Position numbers and translations under genes: made by a program | Assembly: GCF_014838825.1 (NCBI RefSeq) | Contig: NZ_JACYMO010000004.1 | Span: 186,001 to 250,000 of the forward strand | Length of the DNA: 64,000 nucleotides | Source of the DNA: Erwinia persicina | GTDB taxonomy: Bacteria > Pseudomonadota > Gammaproteobacteria > Enterobacterales > Enterobacteriaceae | Reading direction: 5' to 3' | In this document: one piece after another, positions 45,669-54,962 of the stretch | Layout of the letters: the number at the start of each line of letters is the position of its first letter | Numbering within the stretch: position 1 is the first letter of the stretch | The notes under the pieces: model-generated | The model's database searches: none | The model's input: the letters and a program-made list of their open reading frames with translations, nothing else | Told to the model about the DNA's origin: nothing

Positions 45669-46562
45669 CTACGTGTAGAATTCCCGGAATACTGGCGACT
45701 GTATCGCAAAATCGATAAACCGCATCAGCGCAGGGGAATTCAGCTTACGGCTTGGATACACCAGCCACAGCTCATTGCCTTCCATTTCCCACTCCGGTAG
45801 CACCCTCAACAACCTCCCCTGCAACAACCCGTCTTCAGTTAAAAAGCGCGGTAGCAGCGTGATCCCGGCATTGCCCAGCGCGCATTCGCGTGCATAGACC
45901 AGATTATCCGTGACATGAGCAGGCGGCAGCAGCCAGCGGTAATACTCTTCCCCCCGTTTCAGTACCCATTCATTCCAGGCACGGTGGGCAATGGAACGGT
46001 GCTCAGACAACTGGCCGGGGTGGGTGAGCAGTGGGTGGGCAGCCAGATAGTCCGGTGAAGCCACCAGCAGCCTTTCGCAGTAGCCAATGCGGCGACCGAT
46101 CAGCGAGGAATCCTGCGGTCTGCCGGTGCGCAGCGCCACGTCATACCCGCCCTGCACCAGATCGCAGATCTCATCGGAAACCGACACATCCAGCGTAACG
46201 TCCGGGTATTCCTGCTGAAAAGCGGTATTGAGCCGTGCCAGTAAGGTCGCACCAATGCCGGCCGGTGAGGTGATACGCAGACGGCCGCTGGGATTATCAC
46301 GCAGCCGTTCAATGGCACTTGCCGCCCTCTCACTGGCCTGCAGCATCTCCTGGCAATGGACCAGATAGCGTTCACCGGCAAAGGTCAGGTTCAGCTGACG
46401 CGTCGTACGATTGATCAGCCGCAGGCCCAGCGCCTGCTCCAGCTGGCCGACGCGCTGGCTGACGCTGGATTTCGGTAAGCCTGCGCGATTCGCTGCGGCG
46501 GTAAAGCTGCCGCATTCCGCTACCAGCGCAAACAGGGCCATATCCTGCAACTGTTTAAACAT
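45669..46562 (-). CDS. LysR-family transcriptional regulator
   Basis: 297 aa. N-terminal winged helix MALFALVAECGSFTAAANRAGLPKSSVSQRVGQLEQALGLRLINRTTR (8-55). The C-terminal effector domain starts near 90 (GRLRITSPAGIGATLLARL). Most like the AaeR/DmlR branch. It is divergent from the dehydrogenase at 46662, with 99 bp between starts, so it most likely controls that gene. The gap holds TATCA/TGATA arms 22 bp apart (46607-46638), a plausible binding site. Not present between ettA and nadR in E. coli. Confidence 0.88.
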   Translation of the reverse strand: MFKQLQDMALFALVAECGSFTAAANRAGLPKSSVSQRVGQLEQALGLRLINRTTRQLNLTFAGERYLVHCQEMLQASERAASAIERLRDNPSGRLRITSPAGIGATLLARLNTAFQQEYPDVTLDVSVSDEICDLVQGGYDVALRTGRPQDSSLIGRRIGYCERLLVASPDYLAAHPLLTHPGQLSEHRSIAHRAWNEWVLKRGEEYYRWLLPPAHVTDNLVYARECALGNAGITLLPRFLTEDGLLQGRLLRVLPEWEMEGNELWLVYPSRKLNSPALMRFIDFAIQSPVFREFYT

Positions 46563-46661
46563 GATTGTTCATCCTTTGCGAACACTGAGTGCGTTATTGT
46601 CCATCTTATCATCAGGGTTTATTTTCCCTAAACTGATAGCACATCATTCAGGAGAAATGCT

Positions 46662-47663
46662 ATGACCACCAAAGCGATTGCGATCAATCCAGAAAATCCG
46701 CAGCAGTTTATTGCCATTGAACAGCCTCAGCCGGTCGCGGGTGACTATGACCTGCTGGTTGAGGTGAAAGCCGCCTCCGTCAACCCGGTGGATACCAAGG
46801 TTCACAAAGGTGCGCAGAAAAATGGCCTTGAACAGCCGCGCGTGCTCGGCTGGGATGCCAGCGGCGTGGTGCTGGCCATCGGCAGCAAAGTGACCGGTTT
46901 TAAAGCCGGTGATGAAGTCTATTATGCCGGTGACATCACCCGCCCCGGCAGCAATGCCAGCCAGCAGCTGATCGATGCCCGCATCACCGGCCATAAACCC
47001 CGCACCCTGGACTGGGCTGAAGCCGCAGCGATCCCGCTGACCGCCCTGACAGCATGGGAAGGCCTGTTCGATCGCCTGCAGCTGGATAAGGCAGCGGCGG
47101 GCAAAACCCTGCTGATCGTTGGCGGTGCGGGCGGCGTGGGATCGCTGGCTATTCCCCTGGCTAAACTGCACAGCAAGGTAACGGTCATTGCGACCGCCTC
47201 ACGCCCGGATTCTGCCCAGTGGTGCCGGGAACGCGGGGCTGACCTGGTGATTGATTATCGAGATATGGCGGGTGAGCTGGAGCAACACGGTATCAAACAG
47301 GTCGACTATATTTTCTGCCTGAACGATACCGACGGCCACTGGGAGGCAATGAGCCAGCTGATCGCCCCGCAGGGTCATATCTGCACCATTGTTGAAAATG
47401 AAAAACCGCTGAATATGGATCAGCTGAAGCTGAAGAGTGCCGCGCTGCACTTCGAGTTTATGTATACACGCAGCATGTTCACCACAGCGGATATTGCACG
47501 GCAGGGGGAGATCCTGCAGGCGACAGCAGCGCTGCTGGACGAAGGCAAGCTGGCGGGTTCACTGAGCAAAACCCTGCAGGGTCTGAGCGTAGAGACGCTG
47601 ACGGAAGCCCACCAGCTGGTGCTGGACGGCCATATGCGCGGTAAAGTGGTTATTGTTTATTGA
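46662..47663 (+). CDS. Zinc-type alcohol dehydrogenase-like / quinone oxidoreductase family protein
   Basis: 333 aa medium-chain dehydrogenase/reductase. GroES-like N-terminal half (VKAASVNPVDTKVHKGA, LGWDASGVVLAIGSKVTGFKAGDEVYYAGD). Nucleotide motif LLIVGGAGGVGSLAIPLAK near residues 148-165. The catalytic-zinc cysteine pattern of true alcohol dehydrogenases is missing, which points to a zinc-independent NADPH-dependent enone or quinone reductase. AGGAG precedes the ATG. Paired with the divergent LysR gene, suggesting induction by a reactive carbonyl or aromatic compound; this is inference. Confidence 0.85.
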   Translation: MTTKAIAINPENPQQFIAIEQPQPVAGDYDLLVEVKAASVNPVDTKVHKGAQKNGLEQPRVLGWDASGVVLAIGSKVTGFKAGDEVYYAGDITRPGSNASQQLIDARITGHKPRTLDWAEAAAIPLTALTAWEGLFDRLQLDKAAAGKTLLIVGGAGGVGSLAIPLAKLHSKVTVIATASRPDSAQWCRERGADLVIDYRDMAGELEQHGIKQVDYIFCLNDTDGHWEAMSQLIAPQGHICTIVENEKPLNMDQLKLKSAALHFEFMYTRSMFTTADIARQGEILQATAALLDEGKLAGSLSKTLQGLSVETLTEAHQLVLDGHMRGKVVIVY

Positions 47664-47774
47664 TCATCGCCTCGCGGCGGCCTTGATTGCCGTTGCGGGG
47701 CGCGTATCGCTGACGGGGACTCACAAGCCGTCCCCCGGCAGCGATACGCGGAATTACGGCATCCGCGTTAATAA

Positions 47775-47796
47775 GGGCGACTATTTCTGATCGCCC
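47775..47796 (-). terminator. Terminator overlapping the nadR stop codon
   Basis: On the minus strand GGGCGA (47791-47796) / TCGCCC (47775-47780) enclose the nadR stop, followed by TTATTAAC. A compact terminator for serB-radA-nadR. Confidence 0.65.
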
Positions 47797-49013
47797 AGCA
47801 TCTGTTTAACCAGATCCACACAGCGCAGGAAGCGCTCGTCGTAGCTGTCCTGTTCCACGTGGACGTACTTGATGTTGTTTTCATCCAGCATGGCGATCAG
47901 TAGCGACTGAAATTCTTTGCGATCAACAGAGCTGCCCAGGCTGCGCAGGCCATCGGCCACCCACGGCACGTTGTTCTCTACCAGGATCACCAGGTCGAAG
48001 CGATACTCATCGATCAGCGCCTGCACAAACGGATGCTCACGGCCCTCATACTTCTTACAGAATGCCTGGGTGGTCACAAAGTCGGTGTCGATAAAGGCCA
48101 CTTTGTTGGCGTACTTCACCGCAAAATCGATGTACTGTGCCTGCCCCAGCGCGATCTTATCGTAATCCGAATATTGCAACGCCATCTCGTCCCCGCCCAG
48201 ATGCGAAAAGACATAATCGCGGCCAAATTCCCAGGCGCTGGTGGTGTTAAAGATGTTGGCCAGCTTGTTGACCAGCGTGGACTTACCGCTCGATTCGCCG
48301 CCGAGGATCGCCACCGTTCGTACGAAAAAGGGCTTCACTTCGGTGGGAATGTATTCCCAGTAGCGGAACGGATCCTGACGGATCTGGCCACCGCTGATAT
48401 TCATAAAGGAGCGGCGGGGATCGATAACGATGGTTTCCACCCCCAGATGCGCGGTGAACTGTTTAGCATCGCCCTCCTCGCTGGTGTAAATACGGTTGGG
48501 GAGAATGCCCTGCTCGTCCATAAACGCCTTTACGCCGTCGCTCCAGACATTCCAGCCGTAGGGATAAGGCTCCATTCCCTCTTCATTAAACGAGTGAATG
48601 CGGATGTTTTTCTGATATTTAAAGGTCTGCAACAGCCAGCGCAGGCGGTCGCTGACCGTCGGCTGCTGTGACATCGCGCTGTCTTCAAACAGCTGGCGGT
48701 CGCGCGGCTCATCAAAGCACATAATAATATGCAGTTCGTCAACCTGGCTGCAGGCGCGCTGGATCAGATAGATATGGCCGGTGTGCAGCGGGTAAAACTT
48801 ACCAAACACCACGCCAATGGTTTTCTCCCGCCGTGGAAATTCAAGACCGAGAAAACGGTGCAGCGCTTCCAGCTTCTGAGCGCTGGGGCTTTTGATTTTC
48901 GCATTCAGTAACTGACTGAGGTAACCCTTGGTCATACCACTGGCGTCAGACACCTGCTGCAGGGTACACCCCTGCTGGCGAATGGCGGTCTTGAGGTAGT
49001 CAAACGATGACAT
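47781..49013 (-). CDS. nadR: NAD regulator/transcriptional repressor NadR
   Basis: 410 aa, E. coli length. N-terminal HTH (LQQVSDASGMTKGYLSQLLNAKIK, 17-40). Central NMN adenylyltransferase-like domain GVVFGKFYPLHTGHIYLIQRA (about 63-83). C-terminal ribosylnicotinamide kinase domain with Walker A GGESSGKST near 237. It represses NAD biosynthesis genes when NAD is high and phosphorylates nicotinamide riboside during uptake. Third gene of serB-radA-nadR, 13 bp after radA. Confidence 0.97.
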   Translation of the reverse strand: MSSFDYLKTAIRQQGCTLQQVSDASGMTKGYLSQLLNAKIKSPSAQKLEALHRFLGLEFPRREKTIGVVFGKFYPLHTGHIYLIQRACSQVDELHIIMCFDEPRDRQLFEDSAMSQQPTVSDRLRWLLQTFKYQKNIRIHSFNEEGMEPYPYGWNVWSDGVKAFMDEQGILPNRIYTSEEGDAKQFTAHLGVETIVIDPRRSFMNISGGQIRQDPFRYWEYIPTEVKPFFVRTVAILGGESSGKSTLVNKLANIFNTTSAWEFGRDYVFSHLGGDEMALQYSDYDKIALGQAQYIDFAVKYANKVAFIDTDFVTTQAFCKKYEGREHPFVQALIDEYRFDLVILVENNVPWVADGLRSLGSSVDRKEFQSLLIAMLDENNIKYVHVEQDSYDERFLRCVDLVKQMLGDQK

Positions 49014-49026
49014 GCACTAGCTCCCT

Positions 49027-50409
49027 TTATAGTTCGTCGAGTATAGACAACGCGTCAGCCAGCTTTTTCACCCCGTAGACTTTCATATTTTCCGGCGGTT
49101 TTTTAGGCACATTGGCCATCGGCACAATGGCCCGGCGGAAGCCATGCTTCGCCGCTTCCGAGATACGCTCCTGTCCGCTGGGCACCGGACGGATCTCGCC
49201 CGCCAGTCCGACTTCGCCAAAGACCACCAGATCCTGCGGCAAAGGACGGTCACGCAGGCTGGACACCATCGACAGCATCAGTGCCAGGTCGGCACTGGTT
49301 TCCGTCACCTTCACACCGCCGACCACGTTAACAAACACGTCCTGATCGGCCATCTGCAGGCCACCGTGGCGGTGTAACACTGCCAGCAGGATCGCCAGAC
49401 GGTTCTGCTCCAGCCCCACGGCGACACGGCGGGGGTTACCCATCATGGAGTGATCGACCAGCGCCTGAATCTCCACCAGCAGCGGACGCGTTCCTTCCCA
49501 CAGCACCATCACCGAACTGCCTGACGTCACTTCATCGCCCCGGCTGAGGAAGATCGCTGACGGGTTGCTGACTTCACGCAGCCCCTGCTCGGTCATGGCG
49601 AACACGCCCAGCTCATTGACCGCCCCAAAGCGGTTTTTATGGCTGCGTAAGGTGCGGAAGCGGGAGTCGGCATCGCCGTCCAGCAGTACCGAACAGTCAA
49701 TACAGTGCTCCAGCACCTTCGGGCCAGCCAGCGAGCCGTCTTTGGTCACGTGGCCCACCATCACGATAGCCACGCCTTTGGTCTTGGCAAAACGGGTCAG
49801 ATAGGCGGCGGTTTCGCGCACCTGTGCCACGCTGCCCGGCGATGACTGGATGTCTGCCATGTGCATTACCTGGATCGAGTCGATCACCATCAGCTTAGGC
49901 TGCTCCTGCTCGGCAATCAGGCAGATCTGCTCAATGCTGGTTTCAGACAGCATATTCAGGTTCTCCGTGGGCAGGCCCAGACGATGGGCGCGCATAGCCA
50001 CCTGCTGCAGCGACTCCTCCCCGGTGACGTACAGAGTTTTCATCCCTTCCGCCAGCTTGCACAGGGTTTGCAGCAGCAGCGTACTTTTACCTGCACCGGG
50101 GTTCCCCCCGATCAGGATCGCACTGCCCGGCACGACGCCGCCGCCAAGTACGCGGTCAAACTCCTTGAAACCGGTTGAGAAACGCGGCAGCTCATCCAGA
50201 CTGATCTCCGACAGTTTCTGCACGCGGCTCGGACCGGCGCTGCCGGCGTAGCCCGTCAGACGCTCATTGCGAGCGACCGTCGGCGAGGCTGCCAGTCGCA
50301 CCTCGGTAATCGTGTTCCACGCATGACAGGCGCTGCACTGGCCCTGCCAGCGAGGATAATCTGCGCCGCATTCATTACACACAAAAGCACGCTTTACTGC
50401 TTTAGCCAA
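49027..50409 (-). CDS. radA: DNA repair protein RadA (Sms)
   Basis: 460 aa. N-terminal C4 zinc finger CNECGADYPRWQGQCSAC (10-27). RecA-like core with Walker A GGNPGAGKST near 101. The RadA-specific KNRFG motif (SHKNRFGAVNELG) and a Lon-protease-like C-terminal domain follow. A branch-migration helicase of recombination. 9 bp after serB, so operonic. Confidence 0.97.
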   Translation of the reverse strand: MAKAVKRAFVCNECGADYPRWQGQCSACHAWNTITEVRLAASPTVARNERLTGYAGSAGPSRVQKLSEISLDELPRFSTGFKEFDRVLGGGVVPGSAILIGGNPGAGKSTLLLQTLCKLAEGMKTLYVTGEESLQQVAMRAHRLGLPTENLNMLSETSIEQICLIAEQEQPKLMVIDSIQVMHMADIQSSPGSVAQVRETAAYLTRFAKTKGVAIVMVGHVTKDGSLAGPKVLEHCIDCSVLLDGDADSRFRTLRSHKNRFGAVNELGVFAMTEQGLREVSNPSAIFLSRGDEVTSGSSVMVLWEGTRPLLVEIQALVDHSMMGNPRRVAVGLEQNRLAILLAVLHRHGGLQMADQDVFVNVVGGVKVTETSADLALMLSMVSSLRDRPLPQDLVVFGEVGLAGEIRPVPSGQERISEAAKHGFRRAIVPMANVPKKPPENMKVYGVKKLADALSILDEL

Positions 50410-50418
50410 GTCTACCCC

Positions 50419-51396
50419 TTAACGCTCTTCATGGATCAGGCTGCCGCTGAGAATGCAGAACACCCCCATCAGATCAGCATGACGAATAATCACTTCGGTC
50501 TGTTCATTCACTTTCGGCTTGGCATGATAAGCAATGCCCAGCGCCGAGGCTTTGATCATCGGCAGGTCATTGGCCCCGTCACCGACGGCCACCGTCTGCG
50601 CCGGGTCAATCGCAAAGCGGGCGGCCAGTTTGCGCAGGGTATCAGCCTTGTACTGGGCATCAACGATGTCGCCCAGCACTTCCCCGGTAAGCCTGCCGTC
50701 GCGAATTTCCAGCTCGTTGGCGGCAATCGCCGACAGATGCAGGGTATCGCGCAGGTACTCGGCAAAGTAGGTAAAGCCGCCGGAGGCAATTGCCACCTGC
50801 CAGCCCAGCGCCTGCAGCTTCGCCACCAGCGAGGTCAGCCCCGGCATCAGCGGCAGCGCGTCACGCACCGTTTTCAGGATAGTCGCATCTGCGTCTTTCA
50901 GCGTGGCCACGCGCTGGCGCAGGCTGGCGGCAAAATCCAGTTCGCCACGCATCGCACGTTCGGTCACTTCCGCCACCCGTTCTCCGCAGCCGGCCAGTTT
51001 AGCGATTTCATCGATACATTCGATCTCAATCGCCGTCGAGTCCATATCCATCACCAGCAGGCCCGGTGTTTTCAGATGCGGGATACGCCCTAGCGGCGCG
51101 ACGTCCATGCCGGCCTCATGCGCCAGCTTCATGGCGCGCGGCGTCAGGGAACCGGCCAGCCGCACCACCTGATAGTCTTCCACCACCCAGGCGCTGACAA
51201 TCACCATGGCCGCGCCCAGCTGGCGCTGAAATTCGGTCAGACGGGCTTTGTCGAGTTGACGTCCATACAGTAACCAGCCGGTACGGCCAGCGCGGTAGTC
51301 CAGCGGCATCACTTCATCACCGCTTAAAGAGAGTGGCAACCCCGGCCAGAGAGGGACTTCGGCAGGCAGGTCGCACCAGGTAAGGCTATTTGGCAT
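50419..51396 (-). CDS. serB: Phosphoserine phosphatase
   Basis: 325 aa from MPNSLTWCDLPAEVPLWPG; AGGAG lies 5 nt before this ATG, so 17 upstream in-frame codons are rejected. N-terminal ACT-like part to about 100. HAD motifs: DMDSTAIEIE (nucleophile Asp near 116), SGGFT, and GDGANDLPM. Last step of serine synthesis. Divergent from smp. Serine is also the predicted NRPS substrate, but nothing links the two genetically. Confidence 0.97.
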   Translation of the reverse strand: MPNSLTWCDLPAEVPLWPGLPLSLSGDEVMPLDYRAGRTGWLLYGRQLDKARLTEFQRQLGAAMVIVSAWVVEDYQVVRLAGSLTPRAMKLAHEAGMDVAPLGRIPHLKTPGLLVMDMDSTAIEIECIDEIAKLAGCGERVAEVTERAMRGELDFAASLRQRVATLKDADATILKTVRDALPLMPGLTSLVAKLQALGWQVAIASGGFTYFAEYLRDTLHLSAIAANELEIRDGRLTGEVLGDIVDAQYKADTLRKLAARFAIDPAQTVAVGDGANDLPMIKASALGIAYHAKPKVNEQTEVIIRHADLMGVFCILSGSLIHEER

Positions 51397-51530
51397 TACA
51401 GCTCCTGTAGGGACATTCAACACGCAATTCTGCGCAAAATAATTCAAGAGGCTACCTTGTTACAGCGGGTTCTGGCAACATAAAGCTCATGACCGAAAAC
51501 CGGTTTGTCCACCACGATTGAAGGGTTGAG

Positions 51531-52220
51531 ATGGCTAAAGCCAAACTGAAGTTTCGCCTGCACCGTACGGTGATCGTCCTGATTTGCCTGACGCTGCTGG
51601 TTGTCCTGATGCAGGGCGCCTCCTGGTTCAGTCTTGGTCATCAGATGGCTCGCTCTGAACAGGTCGAGGAGCTGGCGCATACGTTAACGCGCCAGGTGGC
51701 CTGGAACCTGACCCCGCTGATGGAAAACCCCGATGATAACCATCAGAGGATCATCGATACGCTTGACCAGATGACCCATGAAAGCCGCATTCTGGACGCT
51801 TCGTTATATGACAGCTCCGGCAGCCTGGTGGCCCACAGCGGCGAAAATATTAACGTCCGCGACCGTCTGGCGCTCGACGGCCAGCGTGCCGGCAGCTACT
51901 TCAACCATCAGATTGTCGAACCGCTGGCCAGTAAAGACGGCCCGCGCGGATTTTTACGCGTCACGCTCGATACCCATGTTCTGGTCACCGAATCCAAACA
52001 GGTGGATAACACCACCAACATCCTGCGCCTGATGATGCTGCTGGCGCTGGCGATCGGCATTATTCTCTCGCGTACCCTGCTGCGCTCCCGGCGCACCCGC
52101 TGGCAGCAGTCGCCCTTCCTGCTCACCGCTAATAATCCGGTGAAAGAGGACGATGATGACGAGGAAGAAAAAACTGCCGGTACCGCAGAAATAAGTGGAA
52201 CGGCAGGCAAAACCGACTGA
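51531..52220 (+). CDS. smp: Membrane protein Smp (YtjB/AhpA)
   Basis: 229 aa. One membrane helix near the N terminus (HRTVIVLICLTLLVVLMQGASWF, 11-33), a periplasmic domain of about 130 residues (RQVAWNLTPLM, DASLYDSSGSLVAHSGE), and a second helix (ILRLMMLLALAIGIILS, about 165-182). The cytosolic tail is acidic (EDDDDEEE). Synteny with serB identifies it as Smp; the function is poorly known. The tail is longer than in E. coli. Confidence 0.88.
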   Translation: MAKAKLKFRLHRTVIVLICLTLLVVLMQGASWFSLGHQMARSEQVEELAHTLTRQVAWNLTPLMENPDDNHQRIIDTLDQMTHESRILDASLYDSSGSLVAHSGENINVRDRLALDGQRAGSYFNHQIVEPLASKDGPRGFLRVTLDTHVLVTESKQVDNTTNILRLMMLLALAIGIILSRTLLRSRRTRWQQSPFLLTANNPVKEDDDDEEEKTAGTAEISGTAGKTD

Positions 52221-52236
52221 CCCCTTTCCGGCAAAT

Positions 52237-52261
52237 AGAGCTATTCCAGGGGAATAGCTCT
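52237..52261. terminator. Hairpin after smp
   Basis: AGAGCTATTCC (52237-52247) / GGAATAGCTCT (52251-52261), perfect 11 bp, 3-nt loop. No long T run follows. Confidence 0.6.
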
Positions 52262-52354
52262 TGATGTTCTGTACGCTGCTTCCTATCCCCTGCATTTTAC
52301 TGCTTCACCAGCGCAACATGCGCTTTCTGACATTGTAAAATCAAGGAGCACAGG

Positions 52355-52741
52355 ATGAAACGGAACGCACTTCTGGCCACGATCGCAGCGGCAGGGCTGG
52401 TTTTTTCAGCGACGGTACTGGCGGCTGACGTATCAGGCATCACCGTGTATGCGACACAAAAAGAGATGAAATCGAGATCGGCGGGAGATCTGAATAACTT
52501 TGGAAAAACCTTCGAGGTGACGCTGGAAAACACCACCTCCGCCTCCGTTGACCTGAAGAACTACTGCCTGAAAGGTTACACCAGTGACAACAAGGAATTT
52601 CCTGTCGATCGTGTAGCGGCACACCTGGCCGGTGGCAAGCTAAAGCCCCAGGGCAAAGTAAGCGGTCTGGTGATTTTCTCTGCCGCTGACGACAGCGTGT
52701 TCCACATTGATCAGGTAAAAATTAGCGATACCTGTAAATAA
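52355..52741 (+). CDS. Small exported protein, probably DUF4354 family
   Basis: 128 aa. Signal peptide MKRNALLATIAAAGLVFSATVLA to A-ADVSG. The mature domain of about 105 residues looks all-beta (ITVYATQKEM, GKTFEVTLENTTSASVDLKNYCLKGYTSDNKEF, GKVSGLVIFSAADDSVFHIDQVKISDTCK) with two cysteines that could form a disulfide. This fits small periplasmic DUF4354 proteins as I remember them; function unknown. AAGGAG precedes the ATG. Single gene between smp and the deo operon, absent from E. coli at this site. Confidence 0.75.
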   Translation: MKRNALLATIAAAGLVFSATVLAADVSGITVYATQKEMKSRSAGDLNNFGKTFEVTLENTTSASVDLKNYCLKGYTSDNKEFPVDRVAAHLAGGKLKPQGKVSGLVIFSAADDSVFHIDQVKISDTCK

Positions 52742-52810
52742 AAGTGCTCACCAATGACTGATGTACGCCCGTCATCAAGGTGCAGCGGCCTTCAACATCG
52801 GATGGCGGCA

Positions 52811-52844
52811 AAAAAAGAGGGCGACCCGGAACGGGTCGCCCTCT
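52811..52844 (-). terminator. Terminator of the deo operon
   Basis: Perfect 13-bp stem (52816-52828 with 52832-52844), 3-nt loop, followed on the minus strand by TTTTTT. Strong. Confidence 0.9.
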
Positions 52845-52872
52845 GGCCACAGCAGATTGCACCGGTAATGCA

Positions 52873-52899
52873 GGGCTGACCTTATGTGTCGGTCAGCCC
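52873..52899. repeat. GGGCTGACC hairpin downstream of deoD
   Basis: Perfect 9-bp arms (52873-52881, 52891-52899), 9-nt loop, lying between deoD and its terminator. Member of the dispersed hairpin family. Confidence 0.6.
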
Positions 52900-52910
52900 G
52901 CCAGTACAAA

Positions 52911-53630
52911 TCAGGCTTTGTCGCCCAGCAGCACAGACTCCAGCGCGATCTCAATCATCTCGCTGAAGGTAGTCTGACGTTCGGCAGCGGTAGTCTGCTC
53001 GCCGGAACGGATGTGGTCAGAGACGGTGCAGATCGCCAGTGCTTTCGCCCCAAACTCTGCCGCTACGCCGTAGATACCGGCGGCTTCCATCTCCACGCCC
53101 AGGATGCCGTATTTTTCCATCACGTCAAACATCTGCGGATCCGGGGTATAGAACAGATCGGCAGAGAAGATGTTACCGACGCGGGCATCCACACCCAGCG
53201 CTTTCGCAGCGTCAACCGCGTTGCGCACCATCTCAAAGTCAGCAATCGCGGCGAAATCATGGTCTTTGAAACGCATACGGTTCACTTTGGAATCAGTACT
53301 CGCGCCCATGCCGATGACCACGTCACGCAGTTTCACATCAGCACGTACCGCACCGCAGGAACCGACGCGGATGATTTTTTTCACGCCGAAATCGGTAATC
53401 AGCTCTTTCGCGTAGATTGAGCAGGATGGGATCCCCATACCGTGGCCCATCACCGAGATTTTGCGGCCTTTATAGGTGCCGGTGTAGCCCAGCATCCCGC
53501 GGACGTTGTTGACCTCTACCGCGTCCTGCAGGAAGGTTTCCGCGATGTGTTTCGCGCGCAGCGGATCGCCCGGCATCAGCACGACGTCAGCGAAATCACC
53601 CATCTCAGCGTTAATATGTGGCGTAGCCAT
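52911..53630 (-). CDS. deoD: Purine nucleoside phosphorylase DeoD
   Basis: 239 aa, E. coli length. [32 protein letters not shown] at the N terminus; phosphate and ribose sites [14 protein letters not shown] and EMEAAGIYG; catalytic Asp204 in CTVSDHI. It splits purine (deoxy)ribonucleosides to base and pentose 1-phosphate. Last gene of deoCABD, 42 bp after deoB. Confidence 0.98.
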   Translation of the reverse strand: MATPHINAEMGDFADVVLMPGDPLRAKHIAETFLQDAVEVNNVRGMLGYTGTYKGRKISVMGHGMGIPSCSIYAKELITDFGVKKIIRVGSCGAVRADVKLRDVVIGMGASTDSKVNRMRFKDHDFAAIADFEMVRNAVDAAKALGVDARVGNIFSADLFYTPDPQMFDVMEKYGILGVEMEAAGIYGVAAEFGAKALAICTVSDHIRSGEQTTAAERQTTFSEMIEIALESVLLGDKA

Positions 53631-53672
53631 GTTTAATCCTTATTCAAATAATGAGTTACTGCGCTTTTCCCT

Positions 53673-54896
53673 TCAGAATAACGGTTTACCGTATTCCATC
53701 GGTGAAAGACCAAAATAGTGGGCAACCGTCTGGCCGATATCGGCAAAGGTTTCGCGATAGCCATAGTCGCCCGGCTTCACGCCAGGACCGTAAATCAGCA
53801 CCGGGATATGTTCACGCGTATGCTCGGTGCCCGGCCAGCTGGGATCGCAGCCGTGGTCAGCGGTGAGGATCAGGATATCGCCCTCTTTCACCTGCGCCAT
53901 CAGCTCTGGCAGGCGGCGGTCAAACAACTCCAGCCCACCGGCATAGCCCGGAATATCGCGACGGTGGCCCCAGGTGGAGTCGAAGTCAACAAAGTTGGTG
54001 AACACGATGCTGTTATCCGGTGCGATTTTCATCTCTTCAACCGTGGCATCAAACAGCGCGTCCAGGCCCGTTGCCTTCACCTTTTTAGTGATGCCAACGT
54101 GGGCATAGATATCGGCAATTTTGCCTACGGAGATCACTTCCCCGCCCTGCTCGTCGACCAGTTTTTTCAGCACGGTCGGCGCAGGTGGCTCTACCGCCAG
54201 ATCGTGACGGTTACCGGTACGTTCAAAGCTGCCCGGCTTATCACCAATAAACGGACGCGCAATCACACGGCCAATATTGTATCCGCCTTCGGTCAGCGCT
54301 TCGCGCGCAATTTCACACAGTTCGTAAAGACGATCGAGGCCAAATGTCTCTTCATGGCAGGCAATCTGGAACACCGAGTCAGCAGAGGTATAGAAAATCG
54401 GCTTACCGGTTTTCATATGCTCTTCACCCAGCTGGTCAAGGATCACCGTACCGGAGGAGTGGCAGTTACCGAGGTAACCCGGCAGGTTGGCTTTTTCCAC
54501 CAGCAGATCGAGCAGTTCCTGCGGGAAACTGTTTTCCAGATCGCTGAAGTAGCCCCAGTCAAACAGCACCGGTACCCCGGCAATTTCCCAGTGCCCGGAC
54601 GGCGTATCTTTGCCGGAAGAGAGTTCGCTGGCGTAGGCGTATGCCCCGATGATCTCCGCCTCTTTATCCAAGCCCGGCGGGAACTTACCGCTGGAGGCTT
54701 CCGCCGCTTTGCCTAATCCCAGTGCCGTCAGATTTGGCAGATGAAGCGGACCTTTACGTCCTTTGTCTGCTTCACCCCTGAAGCACGCCTCGGCAATATG
54801 TCCGAGGGTATCCGAGCCTTTATCGCCGAATTTGTCGGCGTCTTTGCTGTGCCCGATTCCGAAGGAATCAAGCACCATGATAAATGCACGTTTCAT
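53673..54896 (-). CDS. deoB: Phosphopentomutase DeoB
   Basis: 407 aa. Alkaline-phosphatase-superfamily metal ligands: [27 protein letters not shown] at the start, [10 protein letters not shown] and [18 protein letters not shown] towards the end. It interconverts (deoxy)ribose 1- and 5-phosphate, making the DeoC substrate and DeoR inducer. 66 bp after deoA. Confidence 0.98.
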   Translation of the reverse strand: MKRAFIMVLDSFGIGHSKDADKFGDKGSDTLGHIAEACFRGEADKGRKGPLHLPNLTALGLGKAAEASSGKFPPGLDKEAEIIGAYAYASELSSGKDTPSGHWEIAGVPVLFDWGYFSDLENSFPQELLDLLVEKANLPGYLGNCHSSGTVILDQLGEEHMKTGKPIFYTSADSVFQIACHEETFGLDRLYELCEIAREALTEGGYNIGRVIARPFIGDKPGSFERTGNRHDLAVEPPAPTVLKKLVDEQGGEVISVGKIADIYAHVGITKKVKATGLDALFDATVEEMKIAPDNSIVFTNFVDFDSTWGHRRDIPGYAGGLELFDRRLPELMAQVKEGDILILTADHGCDPSWPGTEHTREHIPVLIYGPGVKPGDYGYRETFADIGQTVAHYFGLSPMEYGKPLF

Positions 54897-54962
54897 CCTG
54901 ATCTCCTGCGCGATTTTCGCGATGAGCGTTAAAAAAATGCGATCAGAACAGAATACCCCTAA

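Noticed and set aside
53718-54716. 332-codon open frame opposite deoB
   Set aside because: Lies wholly inside deoB on the other strand with no recognisable domain.
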